Positions 37,001 to 41,855 of a DNA stretch of 64,000 nucleotides are shown here, one piece after another. The stretch covers positions 76,666,969-76,730,968 of the forward strand of contig OX377205.1 of the NCBI GenBank assembly GCA_947396885.1. The letters are read 5' to 3'. A program made the translations under genes and the position numbers. Position 1 is the first letter of the stretch, and every line of letters begins with the position of its first letter. The notes beneath the pieces are model-generated. The model was not told where the DNA came from, searched no databases, and saw only the letters and a list, made by a program, of their open reading frames with translations. Origin of the DNA: Heligmosomoides polygyrus polygyrus. Lineage: Eukaryota; Nematoda; Chromadorea; Rhabditida; Heligmosomidae.

Positions 37001-40000
37001 GCCAAAACCCATCGGAAACCGGATAACGGATAACGGTTAATCCGCTCATCCCTGGTCTGGATTCCATCCAGGCTATCAATATCTTTCGTCTATCCAATGC
37101 CAGCTCGGTCGCCAACTTGTCTTGGAGGAGTAAAAACACCGACTCCCTCATTTTCTGGCGGCGCATTTCATAGAGTAGGCTAAATACGCACTACAGCTGG
37201 CTTCGGGATATCCCGTAAAGGCAGAATGCATGGCGCCTACCACAGTAGGAACCATCCCTAATTCGGGACGAGAGAAATGAATATTGGATGCCGCATATCG
37301 GGGTGATAATGCTGAGTATACTGCTATTCCGCATCAGGGGTGCACATTTAACGGTTAACGATTTAACGGATTTAACGAATTAACGGCATTTTTCGTTAAA
37401 ATCTGGCTTAACGACTTAACGGAAATTTTTAGAAATTTAACGGAATTTTTAACGGACTTTTTTCTCAGTGAGTTTATCACATTTGCCCTTCGTCTTCACT
37501 AATGTTGCAGGTCTCATCCATCCTATTAGGACTGTTTCTAAAAAAACTATTGAAATCAGCAAGAATATTTTAATGTTTTCATGAATATGTTTTGAATTAA
37601 AAAAAAAATCAATGCATTTCGGGGGTGCGTGTAGAGCAGTTGCAGGAGATGACGGCTGTTGCATGCCCCGATACCAGGTTCCTCGTTCGGATTTCCCGCC
37701 CAGGCCAACCAAGCCTTCCATTCCTCCGGGGTCAGTGAATTGGTACCAGACTTGTTTGAGAAGGATAAAGCGCTGACTTGTTCATCGGCTGGCCACCGCA
37801 AGTCATTGTATGTCCAAATACGCATTCAACCCGCCTCCACATCCCGTAGAAGTAGAATGCGTGGAGGGGATAGTGATTGAGGAACGCCCTTTATCCTTCC
37901 AAAATTTGATGCATTCTGGACCTAGAAGTTTCTTCGCAGCGTCCATAAGCACGCCAACGAATCCACAAAGATATTGGCCTAACCTCCTCGTAAGATATGC
38001 CTATCCTCACCTGGCGTCGCTTATCACAGAATAATTTTGCCCGCCACCTGGAACAGTCCTGACGGAAAGAATGTTTCCGCTCGCTGGACATATTTTAAAC
38101 GATTTAAGAAAACGCTAATAACAAGAATTAGGAAAGCTACTTTTTCTGAACGTTAACACGTTGACGACGTAGCATACCTTTTCGGCAGTGTAGGACCGTG
38201 TGGTTCGATGTCGTGTCACGGTCTCGATGTTGCAAAAAATGGATTGGTCCCACACACCGGACACTCGAAAATCGTGCGTTCGGCAACGTGTTTACATTCC
38301 ACTGATAGCCTTTTAGTTGTATCTTTATTAAATCTTTCTGTAATTAATGGGGTGATGCCCGCATCGAGATTGTATATGCTCGTAGAACATAGCCAATCTC
38401 GATGCGGGCATCACCCCATATAGTCACTCGAAACGGTTTCGCAAAAAACTAAGGGGTACTCCGGGATTTGCCTGATCGCACATTTTAAGATGCCTTGTCA
38501 GTGAGCATCTTGCATGGTAATTCCATACCTCTCTTATTCCATACCCTGTGGATAATTTGTTACTGAAGGCTTATTTATTTTTCTGTGCTTGATGAAGATG
38601 AACTGTTATTTTACATTGCAAAGTTACACTCCATTCCTTGAACTACAGCTGTTGACCTCTTGAAGTTGAAACGTATAAGGTTTTCCTTGATTTTTTCACT
38701 TAAAAGAATGGTTTGCAGCTAATTGTACTTCTTAACGAAATTTAACGATTTACCGGAAATTTAACGAAAATTTTTCGTTAAAAAATTTCGTTAAAAAAAT
38801 TTAACGCACAGAATTTTGTGTGCACCCCTGTTCCGCATCTTTGGGTTCAAATTCCTGGAAGCCTTCGTACGGGTTGTATGGGTTCTGGGAGTATCGAAAC
38901 GCCGGGGTGGGCGGTAGTTGGCTCACCTACTGTTGGTAACCATAAGGTGGATATTTATTAATTATTTGTTTATTATTAAAACATCCATAGTGATGCGCCA
39001 ACAATGATCGAGAAAAGGCCGCGAAAAAATTGCCCGGAAAGGACACGAATAGGAAAAAACTCAGCACACAACTTACAAACAGCAAAAGCTCTAAAAAGAT
39101 ATCAAGAACATTGAGGAAAGACCTACCATCTATTAACCTGCGCTTCTGTGAAGGAGAAAATAACCAGAGAAGGGCAGGACAGCCAATCCATAAGTAATAT
39201 GATCAGACGAGCTACAGAAAATCAGACGAGCTTGCCCATGGTATATTATGGTGTCATTATGTCATTATGTACCTCAATAAGGAAAAAAACTGAGTGATAA
39301 ATGCTATATAGTGCCTACGAAGATGACTATCCATAGGTCAGTTGTATGTGTATGAAAGACAGCACTTTTGCCTGATGCCTGTAACAAGCTGACAGAAACT
39401 GGCAGTATTATTATGATAGTGATCCTGAGGCACATGAAGATCTGGCAGTAAATAAACCACTTCAAAGTGATGGTGCTCCAGACCCCCATAGTATTAGAAC
39501 TACGACAAGATGCCTGATGGGAAAACGTAGTGAAACATGAAAACCAAGAGGTGGTTAACAAACCCAACCCTGGCACCTCACATCGCGCTAATTCACCGAC
39601 GATATCACCATCATCCTCTCAGCCCCTACAAAACAAAAGCACAGAGAGTGGGCACCAAGAAATACAAAGCATATGGAGAAGAAAACTCAACTCCTTCACA
39701 GAAAATCAATCATCGTCTAGTCGATACCACACAGTATAGCAGTTCAACTTGAATCAAAAAGGCGGAAAAACAAATACGAGTATAATCATGACTATCAAGC
39801 TGAATAATAATTAGATCTGCAGTACAAAACCTTTCAAAGTTCTGCCATAAGAATCATCAGCCATCCCTGAGCAACTCAGGTACATTGACACCAAACACTG
39901 CCACAGCCTGAATCGTAGCTCTCATCAAATACTCAGAAATATTAAGCAATGAAACCAAGACGAGACACAAAAGTTTAGAGCCATTAGCTTCTCTGATGTG

Positions 40001-41554
40001 ATAGCTTCTCAACTGCGATTTTTAGTTTTTTGCAAGTCGCACTCTAGGTGGAAACAAGTTCAGTCCTCATTTCGAGATGTAAGCTCTTAAGCTAACTCTG
40101 GAAGGGATTTTGCGTTGATTTTGAATGTTAGTAGAAACTTCCAAGCTTTTTTTTGAACCGCCTCAGCTGTGTGCAATGAGATTATGTAGCGATACCTTTG
40201 AGTGCGTTGGCGCGGCAAAAGATGGCAATTTCCTGCGCGTGATTCATGGTTCGGGTCCAGCACAGGGCAGTCATCCAAGTTCTTTGGCTTCAGGATCGGG
40301 AAAGGAAAGTGGTGCCAATTATCACTGAATTGTCTGTGAAGGACAAAACATTGACTTGTCCGTCTGTGCTCATGACAATTCATTGTGTTGGTCGAACAAG
40401 CATTCAAATTTCCTCTATGATGTTCGACACAGGTAGAATCTGTGACGCATTCCAAACTGTAATCGATTGACTGATCCTTTGTTTTCTATTCTTATGTGAT
40501 GTGCTCACTATGGCACATTAAAGGCGTCAAACTATACCCAAACTTTCTGCCCTTAAGTGTACTGCTTATAGAATATTGTCGTTGTTGGTCCCCGTATTTC
40601 TATGAGATGATACACCTTCTTAAGGATGAGCTTTGTGATCTGCTGTACTATTTCAAGTACATGTTCGTCGGGGACTTCCTAAGAAAAGAGGCGGAGGCAG
40701 CGTTCCCGAGGTCAGTTTCTTATCATTGCTTTTATACAGTTTCGATGCCTAACTGAAAAGATTTTTTTACAATACTTCTGGATGCAAGCCTAGAGAGGTC
40801 GCACGCGGTATTTTTCAAATTTGGGAGCTCTACGCAGCATCAACAAAGAAAATGGCCTTCCAAACTTGTAATGTTTGTGTGACATCCTTATCAAAGTTTT
40901 AAATAATGGAAGTTTTAAAAAGTTTTAAAAATTGTTTGAAAACGAAACGTGGATGTTGCGTTCGATAAACAGCGCCGGTGGTGTATGGTGTAGAACATTC
41001 CCGCAAGGTCAGCAGGGGGTGTGGGTTAGAGTCCTGCCTGGCGCGAGAGTTTAATCGTAACCCAACATCGTTAACAACAATTTTAACAGTTTGAAAACAA
41101 TTTCTACTGATGTTGTGAAGTAGGAGTAGGATAGACCCTCTGATTTAGACTTGCTCCTAATGCTGAGTCGGGAATCCCACTTACATTTCGTAGCTTTACG
41201 GGTCAAAAAAAACTGAATATCGGTTATTTATTTTTTATTTCTAGCCAGGAAGAACTTCAGGGTAAATAGTTTTGTGGCTCTTGTTTCCGTTCTGCGAGCT
41301 CAGTAGCCTTCTTGTGTAAAGCAAATTAATCGAGTTTCATATGTTGCCGCAGAGCATTTTGCTGCAGGTTTCCTCCTCGAATGCGAGAGAGGCTGAAGTT
41401 CTACACGTCTTTCTCATCGAACAAGGAGAAGGACGACGACTGCGCTAAGATGAGTTCAGTCAGCCGACCAGACCTTGCGAAGCTGCTGAAAGCGCGTTCT
41501 AACGCCAGTGAACGGTCTGCGGAGGCGACGTCGAGTGGTGGTGCTGAGCACTAG
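12299..41554 (+). CDS. MED23: Mediator complex subunit 23 (SUR-2/MDT-23 orthologue), complete
   Basis: MED23 is a tail-module subunit of Mediator. It links sequence-specific activators to RNA polymerase II in the nucleus; in C. elegans SUR-2 acts downstream of Ras/MAPK signalling in vulval induction. I reconstruct 40 exons that join in one frame of 1,501 codons, stop at 41552-41554, compared with about 1,370 residues in the human protein. Family landmarks appear in order: MDYKGVRSLF, RAPQTYLLYTVI, RDEVMWIMLQIAG, LDALTLRAKINLLLS, LNMMVFHRHVMTFDRLLLS, PIYYGSLIERLLP, PDWRFAEYPPAAQAL, MLNAIALLLTALPEAY, VVAQAYWYHSNL and LLYYFKYMFVGD. Each resembles the matching human or worm segment. Exon coordinates are in the four block entries. 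The gene spans 29 kb because its large introns hold transposons. One intron is GC-AG and one exon is only 29 bases. No frame-breaking change was needed, so it is probably functional. Confidence 0.93.
12976..13395 (-). mobile_element. Penelope-like element, 3' fragment
   Basis: The sequence matches the 3' part of the Penelope-like fragment at 32415-33260. Both share the CCAAGATTGATAT end, the ACGTTTCGGCG segment and the CTTGGATGGAGG/CTTCGGATGGAGG block. The GIY-YIG coding part is not retained. It lies in MED23 intron 2. Confidence 0.6.
13435..13503. repeat. 69-bp exact direct repeat, right copy
   Basis: This is the second copy of the repeat at 11485-11553, identical over 69 bases, inside MED23 intron 2. 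The flanks of the two copies differ immediately outside the matched segment. Confidence 0.85.
15301..15874. mobile_element. 575-bp TIR element, copy 2
   Basis: The ends are GGCACTAGTTAAAAGTTCC and its inverse, and the length (574 bp) almost equals that of the copy at 10533-11107. The interior is palindromic and non-coding. It lies in MED23 intron 5. GTTTGACC occurs next to the right end and, four bases away, at the left end, which could be a remnant of an 8-bp target duplication, but this is not clean. Confidence 0.75.
15990..16041. repeat. TA dinucleotide microsatellite
   Basis: About 26 uninterrupted TA units in MED23 intron 5. Confidence 0.95.
16342..21497 (+). CDS. MED23: MED23 exons 6-19
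   Basis: Exons are 16342-16443, 16538-16698, 16889-17018, 17081-17161, 17376-17467, 18674-18833, 18892-18996, 19127-19286, 19366-19502, 19601-19739, 20745-20907, 20990-21098, 21206-21314 and 21400-21497. Exon 8 uses the acceptor GACCCATCAG rather than the stronger CTACTTTAG 18 bases upstream, because only the former keeps frame with exon 7; that junction is the least certain of this block. Exon 15 ends at GTGG|GTGGGT and joins exon 16 as SPACVETCARILTSIEF, matching the human VETYSRLLVYMEIE. The intron after exon 17 begins GCAAGT, a GC-AG intron. Introns 10 and 15 contain SINE copies. Confidence 0.83.
18375..18615 (+). mobile_element. tRNA-derived SINE (family 1), 5'-truncated
   Basis: This is the 3' two thirds of the SINE family described at 57890-58185. 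It shows TTGGTTCGGGTCCCGCC (box B region), TTGGCACCAGACATGTATGG, GTCCATCGGTCGGC and the ending GATATCCCGTCGAAGAAGG. Substitutions are frequent. It lies in MED23 intron 10. Confidence 0.65.
20148..20450 (-). mobile_element. tRNA-derived SINE (family 1), near full length
   Basis: A reverse-oriented copy in MED23 intron 15. Read on the minus strand it begins GGAGCGCGTGTAGCGCAGTC, contains GGTTCCTGGTTCGGATTTTC and continues to the GGGATGCGCCA-type 3' part. The box A-like TAGCGCAGTCGG and box B-like GGTTCGGATTT are preserved. Confidence 0.8.
21645..22480 (-). mobile_element. RTE fragment, 5'-truncated and decayed
   Basis: Read on the minus strand this is the last third of the RTE family at 6085-9096. 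Recognisable pieces are a decayed LLYADVMVAS (from LLYADDVML), TTDINDAGYIEIN, the VLCDRK-like and YGHVLRASG-like blocks and an ending like SERDKH at about 21645. Frameshifts and stops are frequent. It lies in MED23 intron 19. Confidence 0.75.
22560..23010 (+). mobile_element. tRNA-derived SINE (family 2), forward copy
   Basis: A tRNA-like head at about 22800-22865 has box A-like GTGGCGTAGTGGG and box B-like GGGTTTGGATCCC. It is followed by TTTTGCACTTTTGCAAAATC and the tail CTATAGTGTGTTATAGAGC. The upstream arm (GATACTATCTCAACGGTAGG, CTGCGCAGAGTTAGGGGCG) is shared with the reverse copy at 25337-25860. The two copies form an inverted pair about 2.4 kb apart. Confidence 0.65.
23090..23263. mobile_element. 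575-bp TIR element, copy 3 (left part, split by CR1)
   Basis: This matches internal TIR-element sequence (AACGGATGTCAGATTCGTG, GATCAGCACCCCA, CCCTAGACGAAGTTTCAGC). The element resumes at 25250 (GATAACCCCCTAGACAAAG) and runs to its right terminus, TTTTAACTAGTGCC, at 25336. A CR1 LINE inserted between the two parts. The left terminus is missing, so the copy was truncated before or after the insertion. Confidence 0.7.
23264..25249 (-). mobile_element. CR1/Jockey-type LINE, 5'-truncated
   Basis: A reverse-oriented non-LTR retroelement inserted into a TIR repeat. On the minus strand its 3' end is a short tail of TAAATGTAAATGTAAA type. The 5' end is truncated within the region upstream of the RT. 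The junctions (CCCCAGA on one side, CAGATAACC on the other) leave at most a 3-4 base duplication. It lies in MED23 intron 19. Confidence 0.85.
23449..25245 (-). CDS. CR1-type reverse transcriptase, intact frame
   Basis: One uninterrupted frame of 598 codons. It contains PANYRPVSITSVLCRVFE, QHGFRSERSTVTQMIE, VVYFDFEKAFDRVNHRKLL, SGVPQGGVLSPILFNIY and the catalytic KIFADDLKIYN (FADD at 24267-24256). A conserved tail with LLEYDTCVYCPHKREIIARL follows. These motifs and spacing fit the CR1/Jockey group. The endonuclease and any ORF1 are lost by 5' truncation, so the copy cannot move alone, but the absence of stops in almost 600 codons suggests recent insertion. Confidence 0.88.
   Translation of the reverse strand: MDKYNISVERKMIESGRKNALCRFISSRLNPKKGVSTLLSSNGEYVYSDYDKASLLAEFFHRSFAVDSHSEEYAPALDDFEFESMQDSVSFSREEILKVISDWPSSSSLTPDAIPFHFIKRVACHIATPLEFLFNLMLFRSEVPVKWKHSLVTPIRKKPPFSDPANYRPVSITSVLCRVFEKIIKKVLVRHLEDKGILSPHQHGFRSERSTVTQMIEALDDWTSSLDVGENVDVVYFDFEKAFDRVNHRKLLLKLDRIGIHPLIISWLREFLNGRSFQVRINNSFSRCLDVHSGVPQGGVLSPILFNIYSFEIPSLLSLSSVGCKIFADDLKIYNGFRTISDNRLQDAIDIISDWSKAWDLPLSVQKTKVLHLGKENPSCSYSMDGARIQAVSEIKDLGFLLNNALSFDEHCKTIAARADQRLFLLFKTLLSKDPRLLTRAYKVFVRSLLEYDTCVYCPHKREIIARLERVQNSFTRKVFLRSFGFSYGTVPNSVVRNKILGLQSLATRRKRNDLFLVYKILCGKASIRSNNLFKLMPSKTRGNKFKLSFGRPRTTLRRQFFSCRGALEFSKIIKKNQLPNNFRKFKTIVHRYLQEEL
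25250..25336. mobile_element. 575-bp TIR element, copy 3 (right part)
   Basis: Continuation of the element interrupted at 23263. It contains CCCCCTAGACAAAGTTTCAG, the TTTTTTTCGACCGAAG arm and the terminal TTTTAACTAGTGCC. Confidence 0.75.
25337..25860 (-). mobile_element. tRNA-derived SINE (family 2), reverse copy
   Basis: On the minus strand this copy has a tRNA-like head with AGTAGGGAAGCGTTCGGGCT and the box B-like GGGTTTCGATCCC (about 25520-25560). Next come GCGCTTTTGCAAAACCC and the long tail to GATAGATGTTTTGTGG at 25337. It is inverted with respect to 22560-23010. The fragment at 11108-11235 is the same tail. Confidence 0.65.
26127..31761 (+). CDS. MED23: MED23 exons 20-33
   Basis: Exons are 26127-26175, 26275-26336, 27451-27501, 27565-27728, 29576-29642, 29682-29710, 29758-29869, 29980-30105, 30178-30291, 30379-30426, 30566-30685, 30783-30879, 31484-31585 and 31641-31761. 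Exon 20 (IVRMLLITMMRAMKIM) matches the human NRALILTLARATHVT helix. The 29-base exon 25 (LQFSFLSDC) is needed to keep frame between exons 24 and 26; the acceptor of exon 24 (TTGAAAG) and the donor of exon 29 (GAT|GTGACC) are weak and should be tested. Intron 19 (21498-26126, 4.6 kb) carries an RTE fragment, an inverted SINE pair and a CR1 LINE. Introns 23 and 33 carry SINEs, and intron 33 also a Penelope-like fragment. Confidence 0.8.
27790..28065 (-). mobile_element. tRNA-derived SINE (family 3)
   Basis: The minus strand carries GCGTGACTCCGTGGTCGG and GGGTGCGGGTTCGATTCCCG, close to tRNA box A and box B, without a foldable full cloverleaf. Three tandem copies of a 10-base unit (CACTCCCTCG on the plus strand, about 27953-27985) lie inside. 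It is in MED23 intron 23. Confidence 0.55.
28645..28940 (+). mobile_element. tRNA-derived SINE (family 1), near full length
   Basis: Starts GGGCGCGTGTTGCGCAGTC, continues CCAGGTTCCTGGTTCGGATT and ends with CATCCCGTAGAAGTAGAATG and CCGTCCTTTATCCTT. It lies in MED23 intron 23. Confidence 0.8.
31070..31165 (-). repeat. tRNA-like repeat (possible SINE head)
   Basis: The minus strand reads GCAGCTCAATGGGATAAG (box A-like) and, about 45 bases on, GGCTCGAGTCCCACC (box B). Arms do not pair as a full tRNA, so a functional tRNA gene is unlikely. It lies in MED23 intron 31. Confidence 0.4.
31820..32110 (+). mobile_element. tRNA-derived SINE (family 1), degenerate
   Basis: Follows the family order (GTATGGCAGTTGGAG, TAGGTTCGAGTACCGTC, GGTTCATGAATTGGTACG, ATTTCGTAGTAGAAGATG, GTCCTTTGTCCTTATCC) with many substitutions. 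It is in MED23 intron 33. Confidence 0.65.
32415..33260 (-). mobile_element. Penelope-like retroelement, 3' part with GIY-YIG segment
   Basis: On the minus strand the coding remnant reads DCACETPSCVVCAFDREGDC and VSGTVYLITCIEC. After a one-base frameshift at about 32943 it continues EYVGETGRPLWVRVKEHVDG, the GIY-YIG endonuclease signature of Penelope-like elements. A 3' region of about 400 bases follows, ending ACGTTTCGGCG-type and CCAAGATTGATAT sequences that recur at 12976-13395 and 56235-56400. The reverse transcriptase is missing. It lies in MED23 intron 33. Confidence 0.75.
33665..33905 (+). mobile_element. tRNA-derived SINE (family 1), 3'-truncated
   Basis: Begins GGTGGTAGTGCAGTCGGAAG and runs through the ACCACAAGTCAATGTATGGG block, stopping before the usual 3' end. 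The following stretch (33905-34260) is C-rich and holds no recognisable gene. A 60-base 3' piece of the same family is at about 34380-34440. Confidence 0.6.
34675..41554 (+). CDS. MED23: MED23 exons 34-40 (C-terminus)
   Basis: Exons are 34675-34783, 34845-35013, 35078-35196, 35274-35420, 35496-35570, 40607-40710 and 41368-41554. They encode the most conserved part: PSYVAPDWRFAEYPPAAQ, MLNAIALLLTALPEAYCR, EMTFEEIVFDEFEERQLL, SKLISTFAGEV and DELCDLLYYFKYMFVGD. The last exon encodes PPRMRERLKFYTSF and then a Ser/Ala-rich tail ending GGAEH before TAG, like the basic helix and short tail of other MED23 proteins. Intron 38 (35571-40606, 5 kb) is almost filled by nested hAT and SINE insertions. Confidence 0.88.
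36061..36129. repeat. Hairpin with 31-bp arms
   Basis: Left arm 36061-36091 and right arm 36099-36129 are near-perfect inverse copies with three mismatches; both share AATCGCCC and CCAGTAATAGC. The loop is 7 bases. It sits inside the hAT element at 35692-37054. Confidence 0.8.
36155..36380 (+). mobile_element. tRNA-derived SINE (family 1) fragment inside the hAT element
   Basis: Contains GGTAGTGCAGTCGGAAG, TTGGTTCGGATTATCG, GTCCATCGGCTGACCACCGC and the end ATCACGTAAGAGTAGAATGC, with an internal deletion. Confidence 0.6.
37617..37905 (+). mobile_element. tRNA-derived SINE (family 1) nested in hAT element
   Basis: Near full length: GGGGGTGCGTGTAGAGCAGT at the head, GGTTCCTCGTTCGGATTTCC, then the ACATCCCGTAGAAGTAGAAT 3' block. 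It inserted into the hAT element after that element arose. Confidence 0.78.
38348..38418. repeat. Perfect 25-bp-arm hairpin, 71 bp
   Basis: Left arm 38348-38372 (TGGGGTGATGCCCGCATCG and onward) and right arm 38394-38418 are exact inverse copies; the loop is 21 bases. No mismatch in 25 pairs is unusual next to the decay seen in neighbouring repeats. It lies inside the hAT element. Confidence 0.88.
38839..40606. other. Remainder of MED23 intron 38
   Basis: A-rich sequence from 38940 to 40080 with no recognisable gene or repeat ends. At about 40170-40500 there is a very degenerate family-1 SINE (TTCATGGTTCGGGTCCAGC, TTGACTTGTCCGTCTGTGC). Confidence 0.4.
40975..41065 (+). repeat. tRNA-like 3'-half repeat
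   Basis: GCAGGGGGTGTGGGTTAGAG and the following TCCTGCCTGGCGCGAGAG resemble the T arm and acceptor end of a tRNA. A related copy is at 54440-54515. The 5' half does not fold, so I read it as a SINE head or tRNA relic. It lies in MED23 intron 39. Confidence 0.4.
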
Positions 41555-41758
41555 ATGGCATTATGGGTTTTGTGCTGTGATCTTCTTATCACGTCTAGGA
41601 TTTCTGTCTGTTTCTACTGATGTACTCGCGTATGAGTTCTCTTGGACGTTGATCTCATGGCATGGTTGGGAGAACGTGTTGTTAAGTTGTGACTCTTTTG
41701 TATTGCAATGCCAACGGTTTTTCACTACGGTTTGTGCAAATGTATATAATTTCTTACA

Positions 41759-41764
41759 AATAAA
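41759..41764 (+). terminator. Poly(A) signal of MED23
   Basis: AATAAA lies 205 bases after the MED23 stop codon and 92 bases before the next start codon; cleavage would be expected about 10-20 bases on. Confidence 0.7.
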
Positions 41765-41844
41765 TGTGCCAATATTAAGATCTGCCTTTGTGTTGCATTC
41801 CAAGGGGAAGTGGTATTCCTACAAATATCGTTGCTGTTTGTCGA

Positions 41845-41855
41845 CATTCAAGCAG
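41845..41855 (+). promoter_or_regulatory. Probable trans-splice acceptor of the SOCS gene (operon-like)
   Basis: The acceptor ACATTCAAGCAG ends directly before the ATG at 41856, about 80-90 bases after the predicted MED23 cleavage site. In nematode operons downstream messages receive a spliced leader (SL2-type in C. elegans) at just this distance, so the pair looks like an operon. Confidence 0.55.

Larger units (their letters stand above)
35692..37054. mobile_element. hAT-type non-autonomous element with 8-bp target duplication
   Basis: The ends are CAGGGATGAGCG and CGCTCATCCCTG. They are flanked by GTATGGAT (35684-35691) and GTCTGGAT (37055-37062), an 8-bp duplication with one mismatch. Subterminal regions repeat GGATAACGG on both sides, a feature of hAT ends that bind transposase. 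The interior has no transposase frame but carries a SINE fragment (36155-36380), a hairpin (36061-36129) and a stretch at 35965-36050 resembling a retroelement end. Terminal CAGGG and an 8-bp duplication identify the hAT superfamily. Confidence 0.82.
35627..37245 (+). mobile_element. tRNA-derived SINE (family 1) split by a hAT insertion
   Basis: The head at 35627-35691 (AGCGCAATCGGAGAAGGCGC) stops at a hAT element and the body resumes at 37055 with TGGATTCCATCCAGGC. It ends at about 37235 with GATATCCCGTAAAGGCAG. The hAT target duplication lies inside the SINE, so the SINE is older. Confidence 0.65.
37335..38830. mobile_element. hAT-type non-autonomous element with perfect 8-bp target duplication
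   Basis: The ends are CAGGGGTGCACA and TGTGCACCCCTG, flanked by a perfect 8-bp duplication, TTCCGCAT (37327-37334 and 38831-38838). Subterminal regions are dense in TTAACGA/TCGTTAA repeats. The 1,496-bp element has no transposase frame. It carries a SINE (37617-37905) and a perfect 25-bp-arm hairpin (38348-38418). It lies in MED23 intron 38, 270 bases after the neighbouring hAT/SINE nest. Confidence 0.9.

Noticed and set aside
41508..41855. Long plus-strand frame running from the MED23 3' UTR into the SOCS start
   Set aside because: The part before 41856 is the MED23 tail and 3' UTR in another frame; only the part after the trans-splice acceptor is coding.
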